From: Cadophora sp. MPI-SDFR-AT-0126
Taxonomy: Eukaryota; Ascomycota; Leotiomycetes; Helotiales; Ploettnerulaceae
Direction: 5' to 3'
DNA length: 64,000 nt
Assembly: GCA_020747065.1 (NCBI GenBank)
Contig: JAGMVK010000010.1
Location: 744,001-808,000, forward strand
Made by a program: the position numbers and the translations under genes. Under the pieces are notes generated by a model, which saw only the letters and a list, made by a program, of their open reading frames with translations, was not told the DNA's origin and did not search any database. Shown here piece after piece: positions 24,801 to 35,943 of the stretch. Each line of letters begins with the position of its first letter. Within the stretch, counting starts at the first letter, position 1.

Positions 24801-26794
24801 CCTTTGGATTCACGTCGAGGTTGAGCAATGTCCGCTCCAAAAGCTAGCAATAATGTCATGTTTTCTTTGGATACGATTTCGAACATTAAGCATAATTCCA
24901 TAGGAATCAACCCGTCCCGGCGCAGAGAGGTGGGCCAACGCCGTGCTCAGGTACCGTTCGGAATTGAGCAATAATGAAGCATGATGAGCATCAATCATAC
25001 CGGGACCTGCCCAGGGAAGGTCGTTTATCGTATGAGATCATTGGCTTTGGTGAACCCTAGTCCATGTCGAACCGAGATCCATAGTCTGGCCGAGTGAAAT
25101 ACAGGTCATCTGTCAACAACTGTTCTGCAACTGCAAGGAGGATCTTCACGAGCTCGCCAGTAAGACCAAAACAAATCTCAGGTAATTCTGACTAGTTTGC
25201 AAAGACCACGAAGTAAAAGCTACTGTACACCTGTAAACCCGCTCGACTCATTTTCCCGTAGGGCAGAGCGTAGTGCGGGTGCTCAGAATCCCCAAACAAG
25301 AAAAACGTCAAACGTGTAGATCTCGGCTTCGCTCTCCGAAGGACTGGATGCGCCAAACATTTAGCCTAGAGATCAAGTCAGGCTCGGAGGAACTCAAACA
25401 GCAACAGCTTCCGGGTATTACACATGGTAGGTCGTGGCATCCAGAAAATCAAGAAGATAACCCAAGAATCGAGGCAATTCAACTAGAAGGAGTCGAAAGC
25501 TTCCAGAAATCTGCAGATGGTAATGGTCCGGACAGAGCTCCCTGTTGACATTCCATGCACATCTCGTCACACTGCAGACGAGATTCTCGGTAGCCGTATT
25601 GGCGGACGAGTCTTGCGGACAGCGCTTAAGTTATCCCTGCTCCATTGATGGCTGTTCAGAGGTCACCAGTGTGGTCTGGCTGTGTCGAATCTGTTCAGGT
25701 CAGTGCGGTATTGACATAAACGTCCTGCTCCTGCACATATTAGGAATATTGCCACCGCATTCGCATAAACGTTAGGTCACAGGGTAGAAGGCCCCGGGAT
25801 CATCATGATACTGTTTTAGACCTGTCAGCCTTGAGCAAGGCAGACCTCACGTACGAAACTTAGAGCGACAGCATTGCAGCCTCTCGCAAATTGCACCGAC
25901 AATAACATGTGGGATATACTGGTCCGATTTTTGCAGACAACAGCAGGACCATAAAGTTCCCAGATCGTTTTGCGACCTCAGATTGAAACCCATGACTGTT
26001 GGACAACGGAAATGGTATTGTCAACGAGGCTGGGGCGAGATTTCTTGGGGTTGTTTTCGGGAGACTGACGCCGTCCTGACGTCGCGTCTTGGTCTGATTT
26101 CTTATTTTCGACTTAGGTTATGCTCATACCAAATCCAAGATGAGGAAATCATGGCAGTGTGGTAGCCACCTCGTCAATCACAGTCAGTATTTAAGATAGT
26201 GGAGGTTCGTAATACTTCCTGAATCCAGCTATTCCGATATTACCCTACCTTCGCGAAGACTTCAAAGCGTGGATCAAGCGCTAGTGTATGGTGTCCAGTT
26301 GGGAGTTTTATGACGGGAGAATTACCAGCCTCACTTACACGGGAGTAGAAGTGCAGTCGTATCAACGTGACTTCCCTTCAGACTTTATTCCACAGGAATT
26401 GCTCTGACTTTCAGGTGTAACCACCTACCTGCACCTCGTAAGCAGCCATTAAATCCAGTTCGTATACCTGCAGGAAATCCATAATCAGAACATTCTCAAT
26501 TGCTGATAAGATTTACGAACGCACCATTCTTCCGGCCGAGATTCGGGATAACTCTTTGTCATGTCTGATTCGAGAGAGGGGAAATGTTTGAAGAGCGAAA
26601 GGTGTTCATTAATATGCTAACATCGTGAGGTAGCTCGCAAGCATGCCTCAAACGGGGTTGCGCTAAAATCATGGATGACAATAGGCGCCTGCTGCTAATG
26701 CTCGAGAATGCAATAAGATGGCTTAAATGGTCCATCTAGTGTTGACCGAACGCCTCACCAATGAAAAAAGACGTAATGCAAGAAGAGCAAAATT
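21839..26794. other. 5-kb gene-poor region upstream of the three-finger C2H2 gene
   Basis: No protein gene is convincing. The part next to 21838 is probably a long 5' leader and promoter of the C2H2 gene. Simple repeats include CTGC/CTAC tetramers (about 22985-23008), CCATG pentamers (about 23036-23058) and a G-run-rich tract (23311-23403). A 91-codon frame at 25273-25548 has no recognisable domain. Confidence 0.5.
23311..23403 (+). repeat. G-rich degenerate pentamer repeat (GGGYA-like)
   Basis: Roughly 90 bp built from GGGTA, GGGCA and GGTAC-type units with more than ten runs of three or more G on the plus strand. The run spacing of two to five bases is compatible with G-quadruplex formation. 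It lies about 1.5 kb upstream of the start codon of the three-finger C2H2 gene. It is not a TTAGGG telomere repeat. Confidence 0.75.
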
Positions 26795-28272
26795 TTAGTT
26801 GCTATAATCGATTGCAGATTGGTCGAGTTTATCGTCTCCTTCTAGCACACTGCGGATAATGTAAGCATGTGCGAGAATTCAAGTATGAAGGACTTACGAA
26901 TACTGCTTGACCAGAATCCCCTCACCACCGTTTTCCATGTCAATGCTGAAAACGTAAAATCCGCCATCACTAGTCACCAGCATGACCTGTGGACTACTGC
27001 TGCTCATTGCAACCACGCTTCGAAGAGGCCCACCTGTAGCATTGACTCCCATACCACTCTTTGGCAGTTTGATAAATGCAAAATCTCGCATAGGCTCCCA
27101 CATTTCCGTCACAGCTTGTGGCAGGTAACCACCAACAACACCCGCCACACTCTTTCCCATAATTTGGGACGATCGCCTCAGCATGCTTCCAATGGTTCCG
27201 CTTGGTTTGCGTGTAATGGCAGGTGCCTCAGCAATATCGCTGCCCGGGGAAGTTCCCGTTGTGGGAGATTCGGCTCCACTGTCGAAGCTTCGAGATCGGC
27301 TCCATCTGTCGTTCAGCGACTTGGGTGAGTCTGGCAAGACAAGTGCTGGGCCACCAAGCCGGAAAATGTGGACCGTGTCGGTGGTTGAAGACACACATAG
27401 GAGAGTCGAACTCAGATTGAAGGACATGCTGTAAATGGTCGAGGGATATGTTCCTCTCCTGAATTGATATAGCTTGGTCCCTTTTGGTAGTGAGAATACT
27501 CGAATAATCGTTCCCGTCTCTGAGGCAGTCGCCAATAATGTACCGTCGTTGTTGAGAGCGATGCAGGATAGAGGGGCTCGATGCGCTTCCACAACATTCA
27601 AAGCTTCCAATTTCATCGCGTCGAATATCAAGACGTCCCCAGAAGTTGGTGCCACAAACGTTGACAGAGGAGGAGCATGCGATGGACGTTTATCACCGGT
27701 TTCTTCTCTGGGTTTCGGTAATGGATAGGCAATATAGCAATTTTCGGAGGATGGAGCAAGCGCACATATCGCATTTGGGTTCGGTGATGTTGCAATTGTG
27801 TAAAGGAGTGTCATATTCGAGATGTCGTACAGATAAATTTCTTCCTCCAAAACCACGGCCAGACGCTTTCGATTTAGTCGCACAGCCAGAACAGCAGAAG
27901 GAAAGGTTAACTCGCAGATGATCGAGGATCGCTAGACATGTTGTTAGCGCCTTTGTACTAGCTGCAGGACATGGTGTATCTGGTCTCGGATTTTGGATGA
28001 CAAGAGTGAGTTACCTTTGTATTCTGGATGACAAGATGTCTGGGAGACAGTATAAGAGCGACCAAAGACGTTGAGAATAACATCTCAATAAGTGCCACAT
28101 TTCCATCATCGCTACTAAATATTTTCGAGAACGGCTCTGTGTGGTAGATGCGAAATCCGCGTGAGGTTCCTGGGAGAGGTAAGGTCAGCAGTGCAGGAGA
28201 ATGGCGACGGAAACGCTTACCAACAGCAAGACAGCTATAGTCCTGGTTGAAAGTCACAAAATTCATAGCCAT
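26795..28272 (-). CDS. ATG18: Atg18, autophagy PROPPIN (WD40-repeat phosphoinositide-binding protein)
   Basis: Seven-bladed beta-propeller that binds PtdIns3P and PtdIns(3,5)P2 on pre-autophagosomal and vacuolar membranes. It is needed for autophagosome formation and Atg9 retrieval together with Atg2. Four exons: 28272-28221, 28169-28015, 27931-26898 and 26849-26795; introns are 51, 83 and 48 nt, product 431 aa, the usual size. The N-terminus [18 protein letters not shown] and [14 protein letters not shown] are near-invariant in the family. The lipid-binding FRRG motif is at about 226-229 in [10 protein letters not shown]. The C-terminus ends [15 protein letters not shown]. The central loop between blades is Ser-rich ([18 protein letters not shown]). 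Divergently transcribed from PPM2 across about 540 bp. Confidence 0.97.
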
Positions 28273-28811
28273 GGTGAAAGACAGGTCGCACGGCTTACAA
28301 TACAGACTTGGAGGGGGTGCTGCGAGGTCGGTTGGCTCTCTGCAGGATAGGTTGAAATACTCGTAGATAAGCTGGGTGAAGCTGTACCTTGGCAAAGGGA
28401 GCGGAAGTAAATGCTGGCCTGCCGTCGTTTTTGGATGGACGCAGACGCAGTCATTTGCGCGTCAGCTTGAACTGACTTGAAGTCGTCACGGCGGTGCGAT
28501 TTGTTGTCGCGGCCCTTCAACGCAAGTCCTGTCTTCACAACGGTGCATTGCAGGTGCAGGTGCTTTCAGGTCGAGGCGAGGCACGGCGAGGCGAGGCGGG
28601 GTCCAAAGCTAGTCACAACCTTAAATTGACGCTAAAGCCTCAAATCATCCTTTTTTTAAGGTCGAAAGCCTCGCTAAAGCTTTCCCAATCATAACTCAAA
28701 ATAAGTTTATGTTCGGACATCAACAAACGTCGTGCCACAGCAAGGATCCCCACGAAGACGGTCCTCTAACCTTGCCTAGCCACCGAGCCTTTTTCTCAAG
28801 GACCCATCGCT
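28273..28811. promoter_or_regulatory. bidirectional intergenic region ATG18 / PPM2
   Basis: About 540 bp between two divergent start codons, so it must hold both promoters. A GC-rich GAGGC-type run lies at about 28573-28600. No specific factor site was confirmed. Confidence 0.6.
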
Positions 28812-31800
28812 ATGAGGGAAAGCAAAAGGCAATTGCCAGGGCGGCCAGCAGCCAAGTCGAAAGCGCAACTACAAGACGATTCAATCATGGGAGTGAGTTC
28901 AAAGTTTCCTTGCATCCGAATGATGTAGTAAAGGGAATGCTCTCTCGACGATCGCCCCATTTGAACGTGGCCACGGTCATCTGAGAATGGTCACAGTATG
29001 CAGAGGTCTAAGTTTACTGCCGGCAAAGATATTCGCAGAACGGCCGACGACCCCTTCACACATTTTCAAGAGCTCACCAACTTGACCCCACAAACGATCA
29101 GTATGTTAACATCGGGCAGACCAATAACAGCAGCATCGTATCTAAGCGAAGTGTCGAGCGTCTTTACTTTCCCAACGAAGCCCATTTTTTCCGCTACTTC
29201 GTCAAGAAGCCACAGAGACGCTCGCCACTTATCAACCGTGGATATTGGCTCAGAATGAAAGCCATCGATCATGTGGTTCGCCAATTCCTAGAGAAAGACT
29301 CTAAGAAACAGAAGGTTGTCATCAATCTCGGTTGTGGATAGTAAGCAGATATCCATCGAACAAGGACTTTCCTGACTCTTTCCAGCGATCCTCTTCCTTG
29401 GCAGTGTCTAGAAAGATATCCAGCTGCTTCAAGTGGCGTTAGATTTATCGACATTGACTACAGAGATCTCATGCTCAAAAAGCGGGCGGTCGTCCAAAGC
29501 ATATCTGAACTGAATTCAATGCTCACCAACACGGAAGTATCAGACAACGATGTCTTACTTCGAAGTGATCAATATATTCAAGTGGGTTGTGATCTTCGGG
29601 ATCTTGGGGTTTTGGATCGTGTACTGGGAGATGTTGTGGATGTGACAAAATGTAAGCTCAAAACAAGTTCGATTTCAAAAGATTCTCGAAATTTTGGGGT
29701 TTCAAAAGCATTGATTGAATACTCGTCCCAAAGCTATCTTCCTCCAGGTTGGGCGGTGGCAATACCAATCGTGTTGACTTCTTGCAAGGTTCGATCTTAT
29801 TTACTGCGGAAGTTTCTATTACCTACATGAACGTCGAGGCCGCCGATGCTTTGATTCGATGGGCTGGTGGACTACCAGAAGGTATTTTTTCAGATCACAT
29901 ACTTCTGCCTCCCACTAATGAAAGTCAGCTCGCTTCTGCTTGTTAGAACAACTAATCCCCGATGGTGAAGATCATCCCTTCTCCCGAACTATGATGGCAC
30001 ACTTTGATAAATTGCGAACAACCCTTGGAGCAGTACGGAAATACCCCACCGAGGAGGCTCAGCAACGTCGGTTTGAGGGTCTCGGGTGGTCAAATGTTTC
30101 GGTGCGCAATCTGTGGCAACTATGGAGCTCTCCTGATTTTACCACTGTCGAGGAGCGTATATCTTTGGATAGAATCGAACCCTTCGATGAATGGGAAGAG
30201 TTTGCTCTGTTTGGTTGTCACTATTTCTTACTTGTCGCGGAACCCACCAGTGAGGTGACACAGCTTTTCAGCCTCGTAATCATACCAGAACCAGACACGG
30301 TTCAACATTTAGAAAACATTCTGGAGCTGTCAGATGTGCCCGAGCCTGCGTTTCGATTGGAGGCGAAATTTTCGGAATATACAAAAAGTCACGGATTGCG
30401 ACGTTTTGCGGCGGCGATGTCGATTAAGGGCAATGGTAGATCCCGTGGCAGGAAAGGTGTGTTTGGGGGCATGGGACTGACGACCAGGACCGATTCATGG
30501 GACGAGTATGGTGCAGATCATGCTGAGTTCTCAGCCCTCGATCCTCAAGGGTCTGCCGTGGTACCATCCAGCAGAATGTGTCACACAATAACAGATAGTG
30601 GTGGCGTCTCACTGCTGGTCGGTGGCCGAACATCTCCGGACAATGCTTCGAGAGAATGCTGGCTTTTTCACAGATGGCTGAACACTTGGGAACGTGTAGA
30701 CGACCTTCCCTTTCCTTTATACCGCCATCAGGCTACGAGCGTCGGTGACGGATATGTGCTCATTTCGACGGGTAGAATTGACTCTCAGACAATCTCCGAG
30801 GAGTACCTGGTATGGAATCGATATTCAGGTTGGATGAAATGTGGGATTGAGGGCACAAGGCCACCGCCTTCCTATGGTGCAATTTTCGTTTCAACTGCAG
30901 CAGAACCCTCAGTGAATCTCTCTAGCTCAAGTGATGGTATCCTCGCTGGTGGCATTTCGAACAACTCGTGCCTTGTAGAACAAGTCTGGCGGTGGGAGCT
31001 CAGTGGAATCTACTCTCAGGTAGGTGGCTTTGATTAACACTGCTGTTGAGACCGAGAATGCTAACAGGCACGAGAAACCAATGATTCAGTTCCACAAGTT
31101 ACCGAACTTCAACGGCATGCAACTGATTACTCGCTTTGGAGCTAGCGCAATCTACCGCAGAGGCCAGTTGTATGTTACCGGCGGTGTCATCAAGGAACGC
31201 ATCTTGAAATCGTCGGAGGAAATTTGTGGTTTCAATATCGATGGAAAGTCTGTATCCGTTGGAGTCATTCGTCTGGACTTCGCTCCCCGACCGCTACTGA
31301 TCGGCCCAACCGTATTTGCTGCAGGGAGTTCCCTTGTCATCACAGGCGGGTCAGCAGTATGCTTCTCTTTTGGTACATTCTGGAATAAAGGCAGCTATAC
31401 CATCGCATTTCCCGATTCGAATAGCGAGCATGTCCAGGGATCTGTAAAGGCTGCTGAAACCTGGCGACTAATTCGAACCGTAGCTGCTGAAGGACGAACC
31501 AAAGCATTAGAGACGCCGATATCCACAAGCCCCGCGAGAATCGTAAGTGTCCCTAGGGCACTGGTTGAAACTGCAGCAGACTTCAATCAAATTCTTGAGT
31601 CATCTAACCCAGCCATCATCGAGAATGTGGACATCGGTCCTTGTCTGACCAAGTGGACGACGGAATACCTGAAAGAGAAAATTGGCTCTGAGCGTGAGGT
31701 AAGCACATCAACCGCTCGTCAAGCAGCGATCAAGTCCTTACCACCATCTGCAGGTTATCGTTCATGAAGCAACCACTCAGCATATGGATTTTAACTCCAA

Positions 31801-32534
31801 GAACTTTGGCTATACGACCAAGCGGTTCGGCAACTTCATGGACCAGATTCAAGAAGGCCAAAGGCTCTATCTACGCTCGTTGTCCACGGACAAACCTTCA
31901 GAGCAACCGGCAGATATCAGTAAAGACTTCTCTTCGATTGCACCCGACTTCCAACTACCACCAGAGCTAGCAGTTGTTACTGAAAATATGCACAGCTCGC
32001 CACTGCGCATCTCTGGACCAGTAAATATGTGGCTACACTATGATGTGAGAGAAATTCTTGATGGAAAGCCTACTTACTAACGAGAAGTAGGTCATGGCGA
32101 ATGTTTACTGTCAGATCCAGGGCTCTAAGCGAGTACTCCTATTTCCACCATCTGATGTTAGACATCTCGGGTTTGAGCCCGGCTCCTCGAGCTCACAGAT
32201 CAATGTTTTCGAGGAGCTCAAGAGTCCTCGTCTAGCCGGCACAAGTCCTCACGAGGCCCTTCTTCAGCCTGGTGACATACTCTTTCTGCCCTCCCTATGG
32301 CTGCACACAGCGTCCCCAACTTCAGGAATAAACATTGCCGTCAATGTCTTCTTCCGCAGTCTCTCTGCTGGCTATGCAGCCGGGAAGGACGTTTATGGCA
32401 ATCGAGATCTGCAAGCGTACGAGAAAGGCAGACGGGACATTGCTAGGATTGTCAAGTCATTCGACAATCTACCAAGGGATGTCCGTGGTTTTTATCTGCA
32501 GAGATTGGCTGACGAGCTCAAGGACAAAGTCTAG
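28812..32534 (+). CDS. PPM2: tRNA wybutosine-synthesizing protein 4 (Ppm2/Tyw4), methyltransferase + Kelch + JmjC-like
   Basis: Carries out the last steps of wybutosine formation at position 37 of tRNA-Phe: carboxyl methylation and methoxycarbonylation. Eight exons: 28812-28892, 29120-29340, 29386-29651, 29789-29881, 29929-31019, 31090-31698, 31754-32044, 32091-32534; product about 1031 aa. The N-terminal LCMT-like domain opens MGTNNSSIVSKRSVERLY across the first junction and has a SAM motif VVINLGCGYDPLPW. A Kelch-type propeller follows (about 380-700: GGRTSPDNASRECWLFHRW, YVTGGVI). The C-terminal cupin/JmjC-like domain has WLHYD (His-X-Asp) and GDILFLPSLWLHTASP (distal His). Intron 1 (227 nt) is unusually long. 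The exon 5/6 junction has competing acceptors; the one at 31089 keeps the frame. The first exon is short, so the start is slightly less certain than the rest. Confidence 0.93.
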
Positions 32535-33190
32535 CTTTGACATTTCTCAGATTATGTTGCACATCGCACGGCGAGACGGCGCGGAGAACGATTCGGAATT
32601 CGATACGAAGTTCATTGGTGAAGCCGGGATTGACTAATAAGCATACAAAGGATTGGCACTATAAAGCAAAGAATAAACATTGAATGGAAGGCTACTGGGC
32701 AAATTGGTCATGTGTGCCCTAGCTACTACCTCCTCGTCAAATGAAGCTCTATGAACCTCGATGAATGCCATCTGTGCAGAAGTTTGGGGTGGGAGAATAG
32801 CGGTCAAGTGTGGTATCTCGGACCGCCCATTCCGTGAAGACGCTGGGTAAACCTCGGACTTGATGGGTAAACTTCGGGTGAAATTTACGGGAATAAAGGC
32901 CAGTCGGAATCAAACGATGTGGAAGATCTGATTCTTTGCTTACTGAAATCAAACTGGGAGCACTAGACCAATAATGCCGCTCAAAAGCTCGGGGAAGTCC
33001 ACTACATTACAATGAGCAGGAGCAACCTAAACCATTCTCTTAAGCAAATATCAAGCACAAGCATGATTTCTCGACGAACGAATAACATAACATGAACTCG
33101 ATTTTGAATCACTTTTCTCATCATCTTTAAATCACTCCTACTGATAATTTGTCTCGCCAACGAACCCGAGTAGACTCCGAAAATCAAGAT
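32535..33190. other. intergenic, PPM2 to MFS permease
   Basis: About 650 bp: the 3' flank of PPM2 and promoter of the next plus-strand gene. No ORF or repeat of note. Confidence 0.55.
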
Positions 33191-35013
33191 ATGTCGAGAG
33201 ATGACCTCACCTCGCGATCAGAGGACGAGCCGAAGCAGGAGATTGAGAATACGGAGGAGCAGCTAGGACCACACCACGTAGAGAACAACAGCTTGGAGAA
33301 ATGGAACAACCCGAGCATAAATACATATCGATACCTTGCAGCAAATTTCGGATTCATCATCATGGGAATGAATGATGCAGCATATGGCGTGAATCAATCA
33401 CATTCAAATTCATCAAACATAGACTGACAATTATTCACTCAGGCGCTTATCCCGTATCTCGAAGAATACTATGATATCAACTATACGGTCATCTCTTTGG
33501 TTTTCCTCGCACCGTTTGTAGGCTACGTATGTTCTGCAATTTTTATAACATGACACGAGCCTGTGCCGGAACAAAACATCACTTGTAAGAAGGTAAGCTA
33601 ACGATGCAGCAGTCTGCCGCGGCCCTACTCAACAACAAAGTACACATGCGATTTGGACAGCTTGGAGTCGCCATTATAGCCCCGACCTGCAAGATTTTAG
33701 CCTACGTGGTAACGTGTGTACATCCACCGTACCCTGTACTTCCTGTCATCTTCGTTCTCTCTGGATTTGGAAATGGACTCGAGGATGGAGGATGGAATGC
33801 TTGGATAGGAAACATGGAAAATGCCAATGAGCTGTTGGGATTTCTCCATGGGGCGTATGGTTTGGGTGCCAGCATCAGTCCGTTGATCGCAACGGCTATG
33901 GTCACGAAAGGTAACTTACAGTGGTACACTTTCTATTATATCATGGTAAGTTCATATGCTTGACGACTTTTTTTCTTTTATGTGTGGAAACATATCTAAT
34001 GTTCTCTCAGCTGGGAATTGCAGTTTCCGAACTCATCCTCTGCGCCTGGTTCTTCCGCGCCGCAACAGGAGCAGCTCACCGAGCAGCACACCCAACAATC
34101 AACGACAAAGCCGGGAAGTCACGGACAGGAGAAGCTCTCAAGAATCCCATCACATGGATATGTGCACTGTTCCTTCTGTTTTATGTCGGCGTGGAGGTGT
34201 CTTTGGGTGGTTGGTTGGTCACTTTCATGTTGAAGGTCAGGCATGGAAAAGCCTTCGAGTCCGGTCTTGTCGTTACTGGATTCTGGCTTGGTCTCACTTG
34301 CGGACGGGTCATTCTTGGATTTGTGACAGGTAAGATCGGTGAAAAGATAGCCATTGCTGCCTATATGGTAAGTACGATCCATTTCTGTCTGTTTCGGGTC
34401 TGCGGTTGGACGTGGTGTTCTTTTGCTTTCAAGGAATCGGCTGCTCGAGGACAGGCTTCATTAGATGCCACTTGAAAAGAAGTGTTGCTAACTCAATCAC
34501 TTCAGATCATCTGCCTGGGACTTGAGCTGTGCTTCTGGCTCATACCAAACTTTATAGCCAGCGCGGTGTTCGCCGCCTGGCTGGGTTTCTTCCTGGGCCC
34601 ACTTTTTCCAGCGGCCATTATAGTCGCAACCAAGTTGCTCCCACGTCGACTTCATGTCAGTGCTATTGGGTTCGCAGCTGCCTTTGGAGGAGGAGGAGGA
34701 GCTGTTCTCCCATTTGCTGTTGGTAAGTGGCCGGCTTCCCCACCCCCCCTATTACAAGCATCGATGACTGACATCCACAGGTGCAATTGCTCAAGCAAAG
34801 GGCGTTGCCGTATTGCAACCCATCGTTCTGGCGATCCTGGTTGCTATTCTTGCACTGTGGTGTATGTTACCTGGTGGGTTTGGGAAATCTGGCTTGGATA
34901 ATTTACAGAGAGAGCGTGATGAGGGAAGAGCGGCTGGCTTAGAGGAGGGTCGGGCGAAAGGTTTCCACGGAAAGATTACGAGGCTGAGGGCGAAGATTTT
35001 TGGAGTTCAGTGA
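33191..35013 (+). CDS. MFS permease (fucose-permease/BSC6-like)
   Basis: Integral membrane transporter of 473 aa from six exons: 33191-33388, 33443-33526, 33613-33945, 34011-34367, 34506-34722, 34781-35013. The N-terminal 45 residues are acidic and hydrophilic (SEDEPKQEIENTEEQ). The first helix is AANFGFIIMGMNDAAYG, followed by LIPYLEEYYDINYTVISLVFLAPFVGY, a pattern typical of fungal relatives of bacterial fucose permease. Other helices include PVIFVLSGFGNGLEDGGWNAWIG and GLGASISPLIATAMV. A glycine string AFGGGGGAVLPFAVGAIAQ lies in a late helix. The C-tail is charged. Intron 2 ends in CAGCAG, so either of two acceptors three bases apart may be used. The transported molecule is unknown. Confidence 0.88.
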
Positions 35014-35601
35014 AGATACCGGACCCGTTAGATCAATGAATCACCCCCAGGAAGCTTCGAGGTGCGGATCGGTGAGTCTAGATGAAGAGCCAATAAGAGT
35101 CCATTCCCAGTAACTCTGGTCTGCGGGAGGGGAAGGAAGCAGGAGGGAGGTAGCCAAACCTTTCACATGCTCACAACAGATTTTGCAAAGAGAATGGACA
35201 TCCTGCCAATTTTTTTCGCTTCATCCAGCTCCATAAGTAGATGCCCAGCCAAATAGCTTCGCATGCCCCCACAAGACTTAATCCAGACGACGCTTAGTCG
35301 TCAACATTTCACAAGCTGCAGCTACAAATTCGATGACACGCATCAACCCCGCTGTCTCATTGGTAGGAAAAGAGCTCAACAGCCGATGTGCAACATGCGA
35401 TGCCAACAAAGTGGGGTGTGAAGGGAGGGGCTGCTGAAAGCTCCGAACTTCGGTGTCTGGCATGGGTATAAGTTAACCCCTCTATTGTTGTACAGTACCT
35501 TTTTCTGCTTTCTTTTTTCATTCTTTCAGCATATTTTCGATCGAATACTTGACTATTTTAGATTTTCGCTCCAAAAGAAATAACAACAGAGAAACAGAGC
35601 A
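35014..35601. promoter_or_regulatory. NMT1 promoter and leader start
   Basis: About 590 bp between the MFS gene and the first regulated splice donor of the thiamine gene. A TATA-like GTATAAG sits at about 35465 and is followed by a pyrimidine-rich stretch (35500-35530), so transcription probably starts near 35500. A short hairpin GACGACGCTTAGTCGTC lies at about 35287-35303. Confidence 0.5.
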
Positions 35602-35902
35602 GTATGTCTACGCAGACCAGAAGAAGCGTAGCCTTATTCGCCACGAATCGTCGAAGGATCAAGGTAACGTGCACAAAAGCATGACGGGTGTTCCAGATCT
35701 CTTGTCATTCTCTCTCCACAACTCGTCTTTCAATTGAATCGTAAACTGTCTTTACTTTTCATTGGGTCGACGAGAATGGATGAGAAAGAATGGCCAGAGT
35801 CTGGATCTGAGAATATACCGTTTTATGAACTTGATCTAGATAATTCTAGCGAAAGGACATGCTTCCCTTCCCATCCTCGCAAGTCTCCTAACCTCTCTCT
35901 AG
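35602..35902 (+). other. 5'-UTR intron of the thiamine gene with two alternative donors
   Basis: The leader has a distal donor GTATGT at 35602 and a proximal donor GTAACG at 35664. Both can use the acceptor CTCTCTAG ending at 35902, preceded by a CTAAC branch site at 35888-35892. The distal donor overlaps an upstream ATG (35604). Splicing from the distal donor therefore removes an upstream ORF, whereas proximal splicing keeps a 30-codon upstream ORF that ends at 35935, eight bases before the main start. In proximally spliced RNA the exon end is GATCAAG. Donor use in vivo is inferred. Confidence 0.75.
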
Positions 35903-35935
35903 CTGCGCGAACACACGAGGCAAAGTAAAAATTAG
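35604..35935 (+). other. upstream ORF in the thiamine gene leader
   Basis: ATG at 35604, 20 codons to the proximal donor at 35663, then 10 codons and TAG (ends 35935) after the acceptor at 35902. It exists only in mRNA spliced at 35664. In unspliced RNA it terminates six codons into the intron. It is likely a translational repressor of the downstream gene rather than a functional peptide; this is inferred from the equivalent Neurospora arrangement. Confidence 0.6.
35678..35863 (+). ncRNA. TPP (THI-element) riboswitch
   Basis: Thiamine-pyrophosphate aptamer inside the leader intron. P1 is AGCATG (35678-35683) paired with CATGCT (35858-35863). P2 starts at CGGGT (35684-35688) and closes at TACCG. 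P3 is CCAGA (35693-35697) with TCTGG (35800-35804), and its loop is a long fungal-type extension of about 100 nt. The conserved CTGAGA follows at 35807-35812, and then the P4/P5 core TGAACTTGATCT (35826-35837). The last stem is CTAGA/TCTAG in place of the usual CTGG/CCAG, i.e. changed on both sides so that pairing is kept. The core ends GCGAAAGGA. TPP binding is expected to switch splicing of the flanking intron. Confidence 0.93.
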
Positions 35936-35943
35936 ACTTCAAA

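Noticed and set aside
25273..25548. 91-codon plus-strand frame in the gene-poor region
   Set aside because: Hydrophilic but without family features; isolated and unsupported by splice signals. Could be re-examined with RNA data.
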